A stretch of 64,000 nucleotides of DNA from the NCBI RefSeq assembly GCF_900188205.1, contig NZ_FZOH01000003.1, forward strand, positions 580,539-644,538, written 5' to 3'. Position numbers and translations under genes: made by a program. The notes beneath the pieces were generated by a model. It was not told the origin of the DNA. It worked only from the letters and a program-made list of their open reading frames with translations, and ran no database searches. Shown here piece by piece: positions 42,113-50,606 of this stretch. Source of the stretch: Geodermatophilus saharensis. GTDB taxonomy: Bacteria; Actinomycetota; Actinomycetes; Mycobacteriales; Geodermatophilaceae. Each line of letters starts with the position of its first letter. Position 1 is the first letter of the stretch.

Positions 42113-43312
42113 TCAGCCGGCGCGACCCCGTCCCGGCCCCGGCGCGCCCGCGGCCGGAGCGCGCAGGACGTCGACGCTGAGGGCGGCACCGGCCGCCGCG
42201 ACGAGCCCGGCGAGGAGGAAGGGGACGAGGAAACCGCCCGTCCCCTCGGCGAGGGCGCCACCGAGCGGGGGCCCGCACAGCTGGGCCAGGCCGAAGGCCA
42301 GGGTGCAGCGGCCGAAGGCGCCGGCGAACTCCCGGGGGGTGAGGAAGTCCGACAGGCGGGCGGCGATGACCGCGGGCAGCCCGGACATCGTCAGCCCGAA
42401 CACCAGGGCCGACACCGAGGCCAGGGGCTCGCGGCCCAGCGGCACGAGCAGGATGGCGCCGGCCATCGCCAGGTAGCCGCCGACCAGCGAGGCGCCGCGG
42501 CCCCAGCGGTCCGACAGCGGCCCGAGCACCACCCCGCCGGCGACCAGGCCGACGCCGACCAGGGTGTAGACCGCCGACGCGTGGCCGGCCGAGAAGCCGG
42601 CGTCGTCCTCCAGCGCGGTCACCAGGTAGCTGGTGTAGACGGAGTAGGCCAGGCCGTAGGCGGCGTAGCCGCCGGTCAGGCCGATCCAGCCGGGGACCCG
42701 GCGCAGCGCGGCGGTGCGGACCGGCGCGTCGTCGTCGCGGTGCTGCGCCGGGCGGAGCAGCAGCAGGCACAGGACGAGCGCGGCCACCGCGATCGCCGCC
42801 TCGACCAGGTAGACCGTCCGCCAGGAGGCGTCGCCGCCGCGGGCCTGCAGGGTCCAGGTCAGGGCGCTGGCGAACACGATGCCGCCGCCGATGCCCGACC
42901 CGGCGACGCCGATGGCCGCGCCTCGGCGCGACGGGCGGACCACCGAGCCGGCGAGGCCGGGGGCCGGCACCCAGATGAAGGCACCGCCCACGCCGGTCAG
43001 CGTCAGCCCGACGACCAGCCCCCCGACGCCGCCGGCCCGGGTGAGCAGCGCGAGGCCGGTCGCGCTGCAGGCCAGCCCGGCCTGGATCATCGCGGCCGGC
43101 CGCGCCCTCCGGGACAGCGCGCTGACGGCCACGGTCCCGAGGAGGTAGGCGGTGACGTTGGCCGTGGCGACCAGCCCCGCCACGGCGTAGGAGCCCAGCA
43201 GGTCGCGGTTGATCGCCGGCAGCAGCAGCGCGTAGGAGAACCGGCCGAAGGCCTGGGCGACGGCGGAGGCGAGCGCCACGAGCAGGACGAGCCCGCGCGG
43301 CCGCACCTGCAC
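42113..43312 (-). CDS. MFS transporter, YbfB/YjiJ-like
   Basis: 399 residues, about twelve helices. Start LVLLVALASAVAQAFGRFSYALLLPAINRDL is characteristic of YbfB/YjiJ-type MFS carriers. The central loop motif is GPLSDRWGRGASLVGGYL. GTG 43312 is preceded by GGAGGGG about five bases upstream. Function unknown; the group contains putative small-molecule exporters. Convergent with the MFS-USP gene. Confidence 0.85.
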   Translation of the reverse strand: MQVRPRGLVLLVALASAVAQAFGRFSYALLLPAINRDLLGSYAVAGLVATANVTAYLLGTVAVSALSRRARPAAMIQAGLACSATGLALLTRAGGVGGLVVGLTLTGVGGAFIWVPAPGLAGSVVRPSRRGAAIGVAGSGIGGGIVFASALTWTLQARGGDASWRTVYLVEAAIAVAALVLCLLLLRPAQHRDDDAPVRTAALRRVPGWIGLTGGYAAYGLAYSVYTSYLVTALEDDAGFSAGHASAVYTLVGVGLVAGGVVLGPLSDRWGRGASLVGGYLAMAGAILLVPLGREPLASVSALVFGLTMSGLPAVIAARLSDFLTPREFAGAFGRCTLAFGLAQLCGPPLGGALAEGTGGFLVPFLLAGLVAAAGAALSVDVLRAPAAGAPGPGRGRAG

Positions 43313-43395
43313 GACGCCCCCTCCCCCGCCCCGGACACCGCAGCGTGCCCGTCCGACCCGCCGAGTCCACCACCCCGGAGCCGCCGGTGCCGACC

Positions 43396-45582
43396 TCAGC
43401 CGTCCTGGACGGCGGTGGCCCGGACCAGCAGCAGGTGCTCGGGGTGCACCGGCGGGACCTGCAGCCCGGCGAGGGCGAGGGTGCGGCCGGTGAGGACGAC
43501 GCCGTCCTCCCCGGCGCACCAGGGCGGCAGGCCGGGCCAGGCGCCGCCGGTGTCGACGCCCGGGGGCTGCAGGCGCACGCGGTAGCGGCGGTCGGGGTCC
43601 AGGCCGGGCAGGCGCGCGGGGCCTGGTGGCCAGGTGACCGAGCGGCCGACGGCGACGAGCGCGTACAGGGCGTCGCCGCGGTCGGGCGCGACGACGCCGT
43701 GCACCTGCACCTGCGGGTCGGGGTGGTCGCCGTCGACGACGGTGCCGCGGTGCAGCAGCGGGCGCAGCTGCTTGTGCAGCGCGATCCAGGCGGCCAGCTC
43801 CTCCAGCTCGCCGTCGGGGACGTCGGCGAGGTCCCACTCGACGCCCATGTGCCCCCACAGCGCGGTGCCCGCGCGGAAGGACAGGTCGTGGGTGCGGCCG
43901 GTGGTGTGCGAGCGCGGCGGGCCGACGTGCGTGCCGACCAGCTCCGGCGGCAGCAGCAGCCCGGTCCAGCGCTGGATGCCCTGCCGCTCGAGCGCGTCGT
44001 TGGTGTCCGAGGCCCACACCCGGTCGGTGCGCTGCAGGATGCCCAGGTCGACCCGTCCCCCGCCGGAGGCGCAGGACTCGATCTCCAGGCCCGGGTTGGC
44101 CGCCCGCAGCTCGTCGAGCAGCCGGTAGGTGGCCAGGGTCTGGGCGTGCACCCCCGGCTCCCCGTGCGGGGTGTGCCCGGCGTCGACGAGGTACCGGTTG
44201 TGGTCCCACTTGAGGTAGGCGATGTCGTACTCGTCGAGCAGCGCCTGCAGGTGGCTGCGGACGTGCTCGTAGGCGCCGGGGTGGGCCAGGTCGAGCACGT
44301 GCTGGTTGCGGGAGGGGTCGCCGACCCGCCCGCCGGCGCTGAACAGCCACTCCGGGTGCGCCCGGGCCAGCTCGGAGTCGAGGTTGACCATCTCCGGCTC
44401 CACCCACAGGCCGAACTCCATGCCGAGCTCGTGCACCCGGTCGACCAGGGGGTGCAGGCCGTCGGGCCAGACGTCGGCCGACACCCGCCAGTCCCCCAGC
44501 CCGGAGGTGTCGTCGCGGCGGGAGCCGAACCAGCCGTCGTCGAGGACGAACCGTTCGATCCCGAGCCGGGCGGCGGTCTCGGCCAGCCCGGTCAGCCGGC
44601 CGAGGTCGTGGTCGAAGTACACCGCCTCCCAGGTGTTCAGCGTCACCGGCCGTGGGCGGGCCGGGTGGGTGGGGCGGGCGCGCAGCCAGGTGTGGAAGCG
44701 GCCCGCGACCGCGTCCAGACCCTGGCCGTGGGAGGCGTACAGCCACGGGGAGGTGTAGGAGGCGCCCGGGGGCAGCTCCACCTCCCCGGACAGCAGCAGC
44801 TCACCGGCACCGAGCACGCGCGCGCCGTTGTGCAGCCGCTCGGCGTAGTGCGCCTGGTTGCCCGACCAGCCCAGGTGCACCGCCCACACCTCCCCGGAGC
44901 GGGAGGAGAACCCGGCCGTGCCGGCGCAGAGCAGGTGCACCGCGTCCAGCCCGGTGCGGCCGGTGCGCACCTCGCGGGAGTGCAGCCCGGCGGCGAACGG
45001 CGTGCGCTGCGGCACCCGCTCCATCGTGTGCCGGCCGGTGAAGTCCAGCAGCTCGACGGCCCGCGGCGGCACCGGCAGCACCAGGCGCAGGGCGTCGAGG
45101 CGGTAGGGCTCCGCGGCGTCGTCGGCGGTGTTGGTGACCCGCGCGCGGGCGCGCAGCAGGCCGGAGGGGGTGAGCTCGAGCTCGAGCAGCGCCTCCAGGC
45201 CGGCGACCGGGTCGTCGGCGGTGGCCACGAGGCGGGCGGTGCCCGCACCGGGGTCGGTGATCTCCTGGGACCGCAGTCGCAGGACCGGGGACCAGTCGCG
45301 GCCGGCCCGCGAACCCTCCAGCCCCGGCCGGCCGACCCAGCCGCGGGCGTGCTCGGGCAGCGGGGTCAGCCGGACCACCACGTCGGTCGGGTGGTCCCCC
45401 ACCGACGGCGTCGCGGCCACGTCCAGGGCGGCCAGGTCGTCGTCCCCCAGCTCCCCGAGGTCCGGGCCCCAGTGGACGATCGAGGGCAGCAGCCCGCCCA
45501 CCGGGCCGGTGGCCAGCACCACGCTGACCCCGGCGGCCCGCCAGTGGACCAGCCGGCCGCCGCCGGGCGACCCGGCGGGCAC
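43396..45582 (-). CDS. Alpha-galactosidase, GH36
   Basis: 728 residues, the bacterial GH36 layout: N-terminal beta-supersandwich, (beta/alpha)8 barrel from about residue 310 and C-terminal beta-sheet. The nucleophile Asp is in DIAYLKWDHNRYL, substrate-binding residues in IESCASGGGRVDLGIL, the acid/base Asp in RVWASDTNDALERQGIQRW, and an early barrel motif is FVLDDGWFGSRRDD. No signal peptide, so cytoplasmic. It would remove alpha-galactosyl groups from raffinose-type or galactomannan/xylan-derived oligosaccharides. GTG 45582 is used. Single gene next to the carbohydrate cluster; no LacI operator seen upstream. Confidence 0.93.
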   Translation of the reverse strand: MPAGSPGGGRLVHWRAAGVSVVLATGPVGGLLPSIVHWGPDLGELGDDDLAALDVAATPSVGDHPTDVVVRLTPLPEHARGWVGRPGLEGSRAGRDWSPVLRLRSQEITDPGAGTARLVATADDPVAGLEALLELELTPSGLLRARARVTNTADDAAEPYRLDALRLVLPVPPRAVELLDFTGRHTMERVPQRTPFAAGLHSREVRTGRTGLDAVHLLCAGTAGFSSRSGEVWAVHLGWSGNQAHYAERLHNGARVLGAGELLLSGEVELPPGASYTSPWLYASHGQGLDAVAGRFHTWLRARPTHPARPRPVTLNTWEAVYFDHDLGRLTGLAETAARLGIERFVLDDGWFGSRRDDTSGLGDWRVSADVWPDGLHPLVDRVHELGMEFGLWVEPEMVNLDSELARAHPEWLFSAGGRVGDPSRNQHVLDLAHPGAYEHVRSHLQALLDEYDIAYLKWDHNRYLVDAGHTPHGEPGVHAQTLATYRLLDELRAANPGLEIESCASGGGRVDLGILQRTDRVWASDTNDALERQGIQRWTGLLLPPELVGTHVGPPRSHTTGRTHDLSFRAGTALWGHMGVEWDLADVPDGELEELAAWIALHKQLRPLLHRGTVVDGDHPDPQVQVHGVVAPDRGDALYALVAVGRSVTWPPGPARLPGLDPDRRYRVRLQPPGVDTGGAWPGLPPWCAGEDGVVLTGRTLALAGLQVPPVHPEHLLLVRATAVQDG

Positions 45583-45964
45583 CGGGTCGGTGCTCTGGCG
45601 CTCGGTCGCCGCCTCGGAGGCGGTGGGCGGCGTCGGCGCCGGTGGGGTGCGGAACGTGTCGGTCAGGGTGTGCTCCGGAGCTCGGGGGACGCGACGTGGC
45701 CGGTCACCTGACGGCTCTGCGGGTCACGCCGGGGTGACCCATCGCGATCGCGCCGGAGATCCTGGCAGACCGCCCGGCCGTGGTGGACGCGGGCCCTCCA
45801 TCGGCCGACCTGCTCCGCCGGGCCCGCGGGCTGGACGCGCTCGGCGCCGGGGACGCCGCCGCTCGACGTCCTTCCAGGAGGACGTCCAGCGCCCGGATCT
45901 CCCTGTCCGTCGACGCGGCCACCGTGGACTCCCCGGGGTCACCCCCAGCGGGCAGCCCGTCATC
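45583..45964. other. Gap with no intact gene
   Basis: About 380 bases upstream of the GH36 start. No intact gene. The last part may be decayed coding sequence of the hydrolase relic that follows: in another frame 45893-45940 reads ISLSVDAATVDSPG, which would continue into the relic after a frameshift. Confidence 0.4.
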
Positions 45965-46147
45965 ATGTCCCCCGAGCAGGCGGTCGTGCTGGGAGCCGGG
46001 CAGCTCGTCCCCGTCCACCACGGCACCTCCCACAACCCGCCGTGGTATGCCGGGACCCCCGACGTCGTGCCCCGCCTGCGGGCGAGCGCCGAGAACCGGG
46101 TGGAGCTGACGGTCGTGCAGACGACGGACGAGCTCGTCCAGGCGTAG
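45965..46147 (+). pseudogene. Relic of a metallo-beta-lactamase-fold hydrolase (C-terminus)
   Basis: Sixty codons beginning MSPEQAVVLGAGQLVPVHHGTSHNPP and ending ELTVVQTTDELVQA. This resembles the C-terminal end of UlaG/MBL-fold metal-dependent hydrolases, where a (M/I)xPEQAV helix and a VPxHxGT motif supplying a metal His are found near the end. No N-terminal metal-binding HxHxDH region is present upstream in any frame, so this is best read as a gene remnant. A short unrelated peptide is the alternative. Confidence 0.4.
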
Positions 46148-46252
46148 CGGCCTCCGCCCCGGGGAGGACGACGGTGCGGCGATGACTCCCGCCCGACGCG
46201 GGGGTCTCAGTGGTGGACGCACCGCCGGCGTCCCTCTCGAGAGGACCCCGTC

Positions 46253-46738
46253 ATGACCGAGCCCGGCAGCGCCGACCGGACCAGCGGACCCCGGACCCCC
46301 GAGCCGCACCCGAGGCTGCGCGACCTCGACGTGCTGGCCGGCACGTGGCGGCTGGAGGGCACCGACCTCGACGGCGGCGCACCCTTCACCGGCACGGTGA
46401 CCCGGCGCTGGCTCGAGGGCGGGCACTTCCTCGTGCAGCAGATGAGGATCGACGGGGACGAGCGCGAGGGGGCCGAGTACATCGGCTACGACCACGCGCA
46501 GCAGACGCTGCGCTCGATGTCCTTCAGCACCGAGGGCCCCGGCCCGTACTGCTCCTTCGCGCTGGAGTACATCTGGCAGGTCGAGGGCGACGAGCTCACC
46601 GTCTGGCACGGGTCGAAGGACTCCCCCGCGCGCTTCCGCGGCACGATCGACCGCGCCGCCGGCACCGTCGACGGCCGCTGGGAGTGGCCCGGCGGCGGCT
46701 ACCGGGCCACCGAGACCCGCGTCGACGACGGCGGCTGA
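46253..46738 (+). CDS. DUF1579-like hypothetical protein
   Basis: 161 residues. HPRLRDLDVLAGTWRLEGTDLDGGAPFTGTVTRRWLEGGHFLVQQM, then GAEYIGYDHAQQTLRSMSFS and a beta-rich remainder, match small beta-barrel proteins of the DUF1579 / nitrobindin-like kind. Function is unknown; no cofactor residue can be assigned. Ribosome site GAGAGGA before ATG 46253. It lies between two gene relics. Confidence 0.7.
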   Translation: MTEPGSADRTSGPRTPEPHPRLRDLDVLAGTWRLEGTDLDGGAPFTGTVTRRWLEGGHFLVQQMRIDGDEREGAEYIGYDHAQQTLRSMSFSTEGPGPYCSFALEYIWQVEGDELTVWHGSKDSPARFRGTIDRAAGTVDGRWEWPGGGYRATETRVDDGG

Positions 46739-46860
46739 GCGCGCCGCGTCGCGGCGACGGCCCGCCGCGCGGAGGCCCGTCGTCCGGCGCCCGTGAGGGA
46801 GGACCCTCGGCAGAGCGGCGATGCCGCAGGCGCGTCGCCGCCGTCCGGGATGAGGGTGGC

Positions 46861-47395
46861 ATGTACGCCCGATCCACCACCATCCGCGGCACCCCCGGCT
46901 CGCTGGACGACGCCATCGGCTACGTGCGGGACGAGGTCTGGCCGGCCGTCCAGGACATGCCCGGCTGCGTGGGCCTGTCGATGGTGTGCGACCGCGAGAC
47001 CGGCCGGTGCATCACGACGTCGGCCTGGGCCGACCGGCAGGCGATGGAGGCAGCGCCGAGCGCGTCGCCCCGATGCGCCGCGAACTGGTGGACCGCTTCG
47101 GGGCGGACGACGACCTCGAGGTGCGCGAGTGGGAGATCGCCGTCCTCCACCGCGAGCACACCGCCGGCGACGGCGCGTGCGCGGCTCACCTGGATCCGCG
47201 GCGACACCGGCAGGACGGACCAGCGGTTCCGCCGTCGGCACGGTGGTCTTCGACGGCCGCGCCCACCTCGAGGAGTCGCGGGAGCAGGCCCGCACGCTGC
47301 GCGAGGAGGGCGTGCGGATCATGGGGATCGACGTCCTCGACGTCGCCGAGACGGACGTCGTCCTCGCCCACCTCCGGGGACCCGAGACCGTCTGA
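46861..47395 (+). pseudogene. Frameshifted, internally deleted monooxygenase-like (ABM) gene
   Basis: Three blocks in three frames together give one recognisable protein of two ABM-like ferredoxin-fold halves. Block 1 (46861 to about 47050) reads MYARSTTIRGTPGSLDD... to SAWADRQAMEA. Block 2 (about 47051-47180) reads SAERVAPMRRELVDRF... to REWEIAVLHREHTAGDGACA. Then come LTWIRGD in the first frame and, finally, SGSAVGTVVFDGRAHLEES... to VVLAHLRGPETV ending at 47395. Roughly forty residues expected between WIRGD and SGSAVG are missing. Multiple shifts plus a deletion indicate a true pseudogene rather than one sequencing error. Confidence 0.8.
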
Positions 47396-47475
47396 CACCC
47401 GGAGCGTCCAGGGGCCGCTCCGGACCGCTCCGGGACGGCCCCGCGGGGGCGCCCGCGCGGGTGGATGATGACCCG

Positions 47476-48204
47476 GTGCTGGTCACCGAGGAGCACGGCG
47501 ACGTCACCGTCCTGCGCATCGAGCACGGCCGGGTCGGCGCCCTCGACGTGGAGCTGCTCGACGCCCTCACCGCGGCGGTCACCGCCTCCGACCGCGCGCT
47601 GGTCCTCACCGGCAGCGGCTCGTCGTTCTCCGCCGGGGTGGACCTGCGCCGCATCCTCGACGGCGGCCGGCCCTACACCGAGGCGCTCCTGGCGGCGCTG
47701 TCGCGCACGTTCCGCGCCGTGTTCGACCACCCGCGGCCCACGGTCGCGGCGGTCAACGGGCACGCGATCGCCGGCGGCTGCGTGCTGGCCCTGGCCTGCG
47801 ACCTGCGGCTGATGTCGGGCGGGCGGATCGGCCTGACCGAGCTGGCGGTCGGCGTCCCCTTCCCCACCGCCGCCCTGGAGATCGCCCGGCACGCGCTCGG
47901 CCCCCGCGCCGGTCGGGTCCTGCTCGGGGCGCAGACCGCCGATCGCGAGCTGGCGCTGGCGCTCGGGGTGGTCGACCAGCTCGTCGAGCCCGGCGAGCTG
48001 CTGCCGCAGGCGGTCGGGCTGGCCGCCGAGCTGGCCGGCCGGTCACCGGGGTCCTACCGGCTGACCAAGGCCGCCCTGCACCGCCCCGCGGACGCGGCGA
48101 TCGCGGCGACCTCCGACGGCGACGCCGCCGTCGTCGCGGGGTGGACCTCCGACGACACGCGGCAGCGGATCGAGGCCGCGCTGGCGGCACTGGCCCGGCG
48201 GTAG
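47476..48204 (+). CDS. Enoyl-CoA hydratase/isomerase family protein
   Basis: 242 residues, crotonase fold. The oxyanion-hole segments are SFSAGVDLRRIL and NGHAIAGGCVLALACDLRLM. A Glu at GLTELAVGVPFP sits where hydratases place a catalytic Glu; the earlier catalytic Glu is not evident, so isomerase or another crotonase activity is possible. GTG 47476 is chosen, GTG 47461 is an alternative. 38 bases upstream of the esterase gene in the same direction. Confidence 0.85.
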   Translation: MLVTEEHGDVTVLRIEHGRVGALDVELLDALTAAVTASDRALVLTGSGSSFSAGVDLRRILDGGRPYTEALLAALSRTFRAVFDHPRPTVAAVNGHAIAGGCVLALACDLRLMSGGRIGLTELAVGVPFPTAALEIARHALGPRAGRVLLGAQTADRELALALGVVDQLVEPGELLPQAVGLAAELAGRSPGSYRLTKAALHRPADAAIAATSDGDAAVVAGWTSDDTRQRIEAALAALARR

Positions 48205-48242
48205 GCCCCGGCGACCGCGAGGACCCACCAGGAGGAGCGCAC

Positions 48243-49058
48243 GTGCAGCGCCTGAAGCCCGTTCCGCTCGGCGAGCAGGAGGAGGCGGACGCCCCGATCG
48301 CCTTCCGCCTCCCCTGGGACCCCGACGACCGGCGGAACCTCCGCAACGTCGCCGTCCCCACGCTGACGGCCCACCTCCCGGCCCCGGGCAGCCGCACGGG
48401 GACCGGTGTGGTGGTCGCCCCCGGTGGCGGCCTGCACTTCCTCTCCGTCGACAACGAGGGGGCGTGGGTGGCCGAGCGGCTCGCCGAGCGGGGCATCGCC
48501 GCCTTCGTGCTCCACTACCGGGTCGTGCCGACCCCGGTCGCCGAGCAGGAGTTCGGGGCCGTGCTGGAGCGGGTGTTCGGTGAGCCGGGGTACGTCGCCG
48601 ACGTCTCGCGGGCGCAGCGCGCACCGAGCCTGGCCGACGGCGGTGCGGCGGTGCGGCACGTGCGCGACCACGCCGCCGGCTGGGGCCTGGCCCCCGACCG
48701 GATCGGCATGCTCGGCTTCTCCGCCGGCGCGTTCGTGTCGCTGGTGACCACCCTGGACGGGACCGCGGCCGAGCGGCCGTCGTTCCTCGCGCCGGTCTAC
48801 CCGGCGTGGTGGGACGGGATCCCGGTGCCCGAGCCGGCACCGCCGATGTTCCTCGCCTGGGCCACCGACGACTCGCTCGGCGACACCATCGTCGACAGCT
48901 CACTACGCCTCTACGACGCCTGGCGGCGCGCCGGCGCTCCCGTCGAGGCCCACGCCTACGCGCGGGGCGGGCACGGCTTCGGCATCCGGCCGCAGGGGGC
49001 TCCCTCGGACGCCTGGTTCCCCGCGTTCCTGGACTGGCTGGCCGGGTCCGGGTTCTGA
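48243..49058 (+). CDS. Alpha/beta-hydrolase esterase (acetyl-xylan-esterase-like)
   Basis: 271 residues, alpha/beta hydrolase of the BD-FAE/dienelactone type. The oxyanion motif is VVVAPGGGLHFLS, the nucleophile elbow GFSAGAFVSL, Asp in AWATDDSLG and His in ARGGHGFGIRPQ. No signal peptide. Perfect ribosome site AGGAGG before GTG 48243. Similar proteins sit in xylan utilisation loci as deacetylases. Convergent with the GH51 gene, so it borders the hemicellulose operon. Confidence 0.8.
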   Translation: MQRLKPVPLGEQEEADAPIAFRLPWDPDDRRNLRNVAVPTLTAHLPAPGSRTGTGVVVAPGGGLHFLSVDNEGAWVAERLAERGIAAFVLHYRVVPTPVAEQEFGAVLERVFGEPGYVADVSRAQRAPSLADGGAAVRHVRDHAAGWGLAPDRIGMLGFSAGAFVSLVTTLDGTAAERPSFLAPVYPAWWDGIPVPEPAPPMFLAWATDDSLGDTIVDSSLRLYDAWRRAGAPVEAHAYARGGHGFGIRPQGAPSDAWFPAFLDWLAGSGF

Positions 49059-49085
49059 CCGGCGCGACGGCGAGGTCCTGGCCGG

Positions 49086-49103
49086 CCGCGGGCGGTCCCG
49101 CGG
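49086..49103. terminator. Hairpin between esterase and GH51 genes
   Basis: Perfect stem CCGCGGG / CCCGCGG with tetraloop CGGT, flanked by an outer CTGACC...GGTCAG pairing, in the 45-base gap between convergent genes. Confidence 0.55.
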
Positions 49104-50606
49104 TCAGTGGAGGGCGACGGCCGTCCAGGAGACCGGCGACAGGGTCACCCGGAGCGTGCGCCCGGTGACCTCGGCCCGGGGGCTCGGCCGGAGCCGGACC
49201 CGGTCCTGCCGGTCGGTGGTGTTCGCCGCGTACGGGTCCTGGTCGGACAGCGTGAGTGCCTCCCCGACGGCGGCCACACCCAGCGGTGCGAGGTCGACGG
49301 TCACCTCCGCCTCCTCCGTCCGCGAGCGGTTCACGAGGAAGAGCGCGGCTCCGTCGTCGTCGGCGGTGGCGGCGGCGTCGACGACGGGCACCTCCCCGTA
49401 CTCGGCGCTGTCGTAGCCGGGGCAGTCGACGTCCACCCGGAGGGAGACGCCGCGCGCCAGGCGGGCGGTGGTCGCGAACGGGAAGAACGTCGACTTGCGC
49501 CACGCCGGTCCCCGCGGCTCGGCCGCGATCGGGGCGATCACGTTGACGAGCTGGGCCATCGAGGCGCTCGTCACCCGGTCCGCGTGCCGGAGCAGGGACA
49601 TCAGGAGGCTGCCCACGACCACGCCGTCGGCCACGGTGTAGGGCTCCTCGCTGATGCGGGGCGCGAGCGGCCAGTCGTCGATGCGCTTCGCGAGGCCGGC
49701 CGGGACCTTCGACAGGTACCAGACGTTCCACTCGTCGAACGAGATGTCGATCGTCCTGGGGCTCTTGCGCACGGCCTTCACGTGGTCGGCGGTGGCGACG
49801 ACCGTCTCGATGAACCGGTCCATGGCCGTAGCGGAGGCGAGGAAGGAGCCGAGGTCGCCGTCCTTCTCCTCGTAGTAGGCGTGGCAGGAGATGTAGTCGA
49901 CGTCGTCGTAGGCGTGGGTGAGGACGGTCCGCTCCCAGTCGCCGAAGGTCGGCATGCCGGCGCCCGAGGAGCCGCAGGCGACCAGCTCGAGGTGCGGGTC
50001 GAGCTGGCGCATGGCCTTCGCCGTCCGGGCGGCGAGCTTCCCGTAGTCCTCCGCGGACCGCTGGCCGAGCTGCCAGGGGCCGTCCATCTCGTTGCCCAGG
50101 CACCACATCCGCACGTCGAACGGCCGGGTGCGCCCGTTGCGGACCCGCTGGTCGGCGAGCGTGGTGCCGGAGGGCACGTTCGCGTACTCGAGCAGGTCCA
50201 GCGCCTCGAGGGTGCCGCGCGTGCCGAGGTTGACGGCCAGCATGAGCTCGGCGCCGACCCGCTCCAGCCACGCGGCGAACTCGTGCAGCCCGACCTCGTT
50301 GGTCTCGGTGCTGTGCCAGGCGAGGTTGAGCCGGACCGGGCGCTGCTCGCGCGGCCCGACACCGTCCTCCCACCGGAACCCGGAGACGAAGTTCCCGCCG
50401 GGGTACCGGACCGTCGTCACCCCCATCTCCCTGACCAGGTCGATGACGTCGCGGCGGAAACCGTCCTCGTCGGCCTGCGGGTGCCCCGGCTCGTGGATGC
50501 CGCCGTACACGCCGCGGCCCATGTGCTCGACGAAGGCGCCGAAGAGCCGGCGGGACACCGGGCCCACCGGTCGTGCCCGGTCGACGGTGAGGCGGGCGCG
50601 CAGCAT
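49104..50606 (-). CDS. Alpha-L-arabinofuranosidase, GH51
   Basis: 500 residues. Start RPVGPVSRRLFGAFVEHMGRGVYGGI is typical of GH51. Acid/base Glu in MWCLGNEMDGPWQ, nucleophile Glu in DISFDEWNVWYL, substrate loop RYPGGNFVSGFRWEDGVGP. A C-terminal beta-domain completes it. No signal peptide, so cytoplasmic. It would strip arabinose from arabinoxylo- or arabino-oligosaccharides. Last gene of the GH10-GH3-CE7-GH51 run; start ATG overlaps the CE7 stop by one base (TGATG). Confidence 0.95.
   Translation of the reverse strand: MLRARLTVDRARPVGPVSRRLFGAFVEHMGRGVYGGIHEPGHPQADEDGFRRDVIDLVREMGVTTVRYPGGNFVSGFRWEDGVGPREQRPVRLNLAWHSTETNEVGLHEFAAWLERVGAELMLAVNLGTRGTLEALDLLEYANVPSGTTLADQRVRNGRTRPFDVRMWCLGNEMDGPWQLGQRSAEDYGKLAARTAKAMRQLDPHLELVACGSSGAGMPTFGDWERTVLTHAYDDVDYISCHAYYEEKDGDLGSFLASATAMDRFIETVVATADHVKAVRKSPRTIDISFDEWNVWYLSKVPAGLAKRIDDWPLAPRISEEPYTVADGVVVGSLLMSLLRHADRVTSASMAQLVNVIAPIAAEPRGPAWRKSTFFPFATTARLARGVSLRVDVDCPGYDSAEYGEVPVVDAAATADDDGAALFLVNRSRTEEAEVTVDLAPLGVAAVGEALTLSDQDPYAANTTDRQDRVRLRPSPRAEVTGRTLRVTLSPVSWTAVALH

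Noticed and set aside
46210-47475. One long plus-strand frame joining the pseudogene block to the enoyl-CoA hydratase
   Set aside because: Only parts match real protein families; the frame mixes a shadow of the DUF1579-like gene, one block of the pseudogene and the hydratase.
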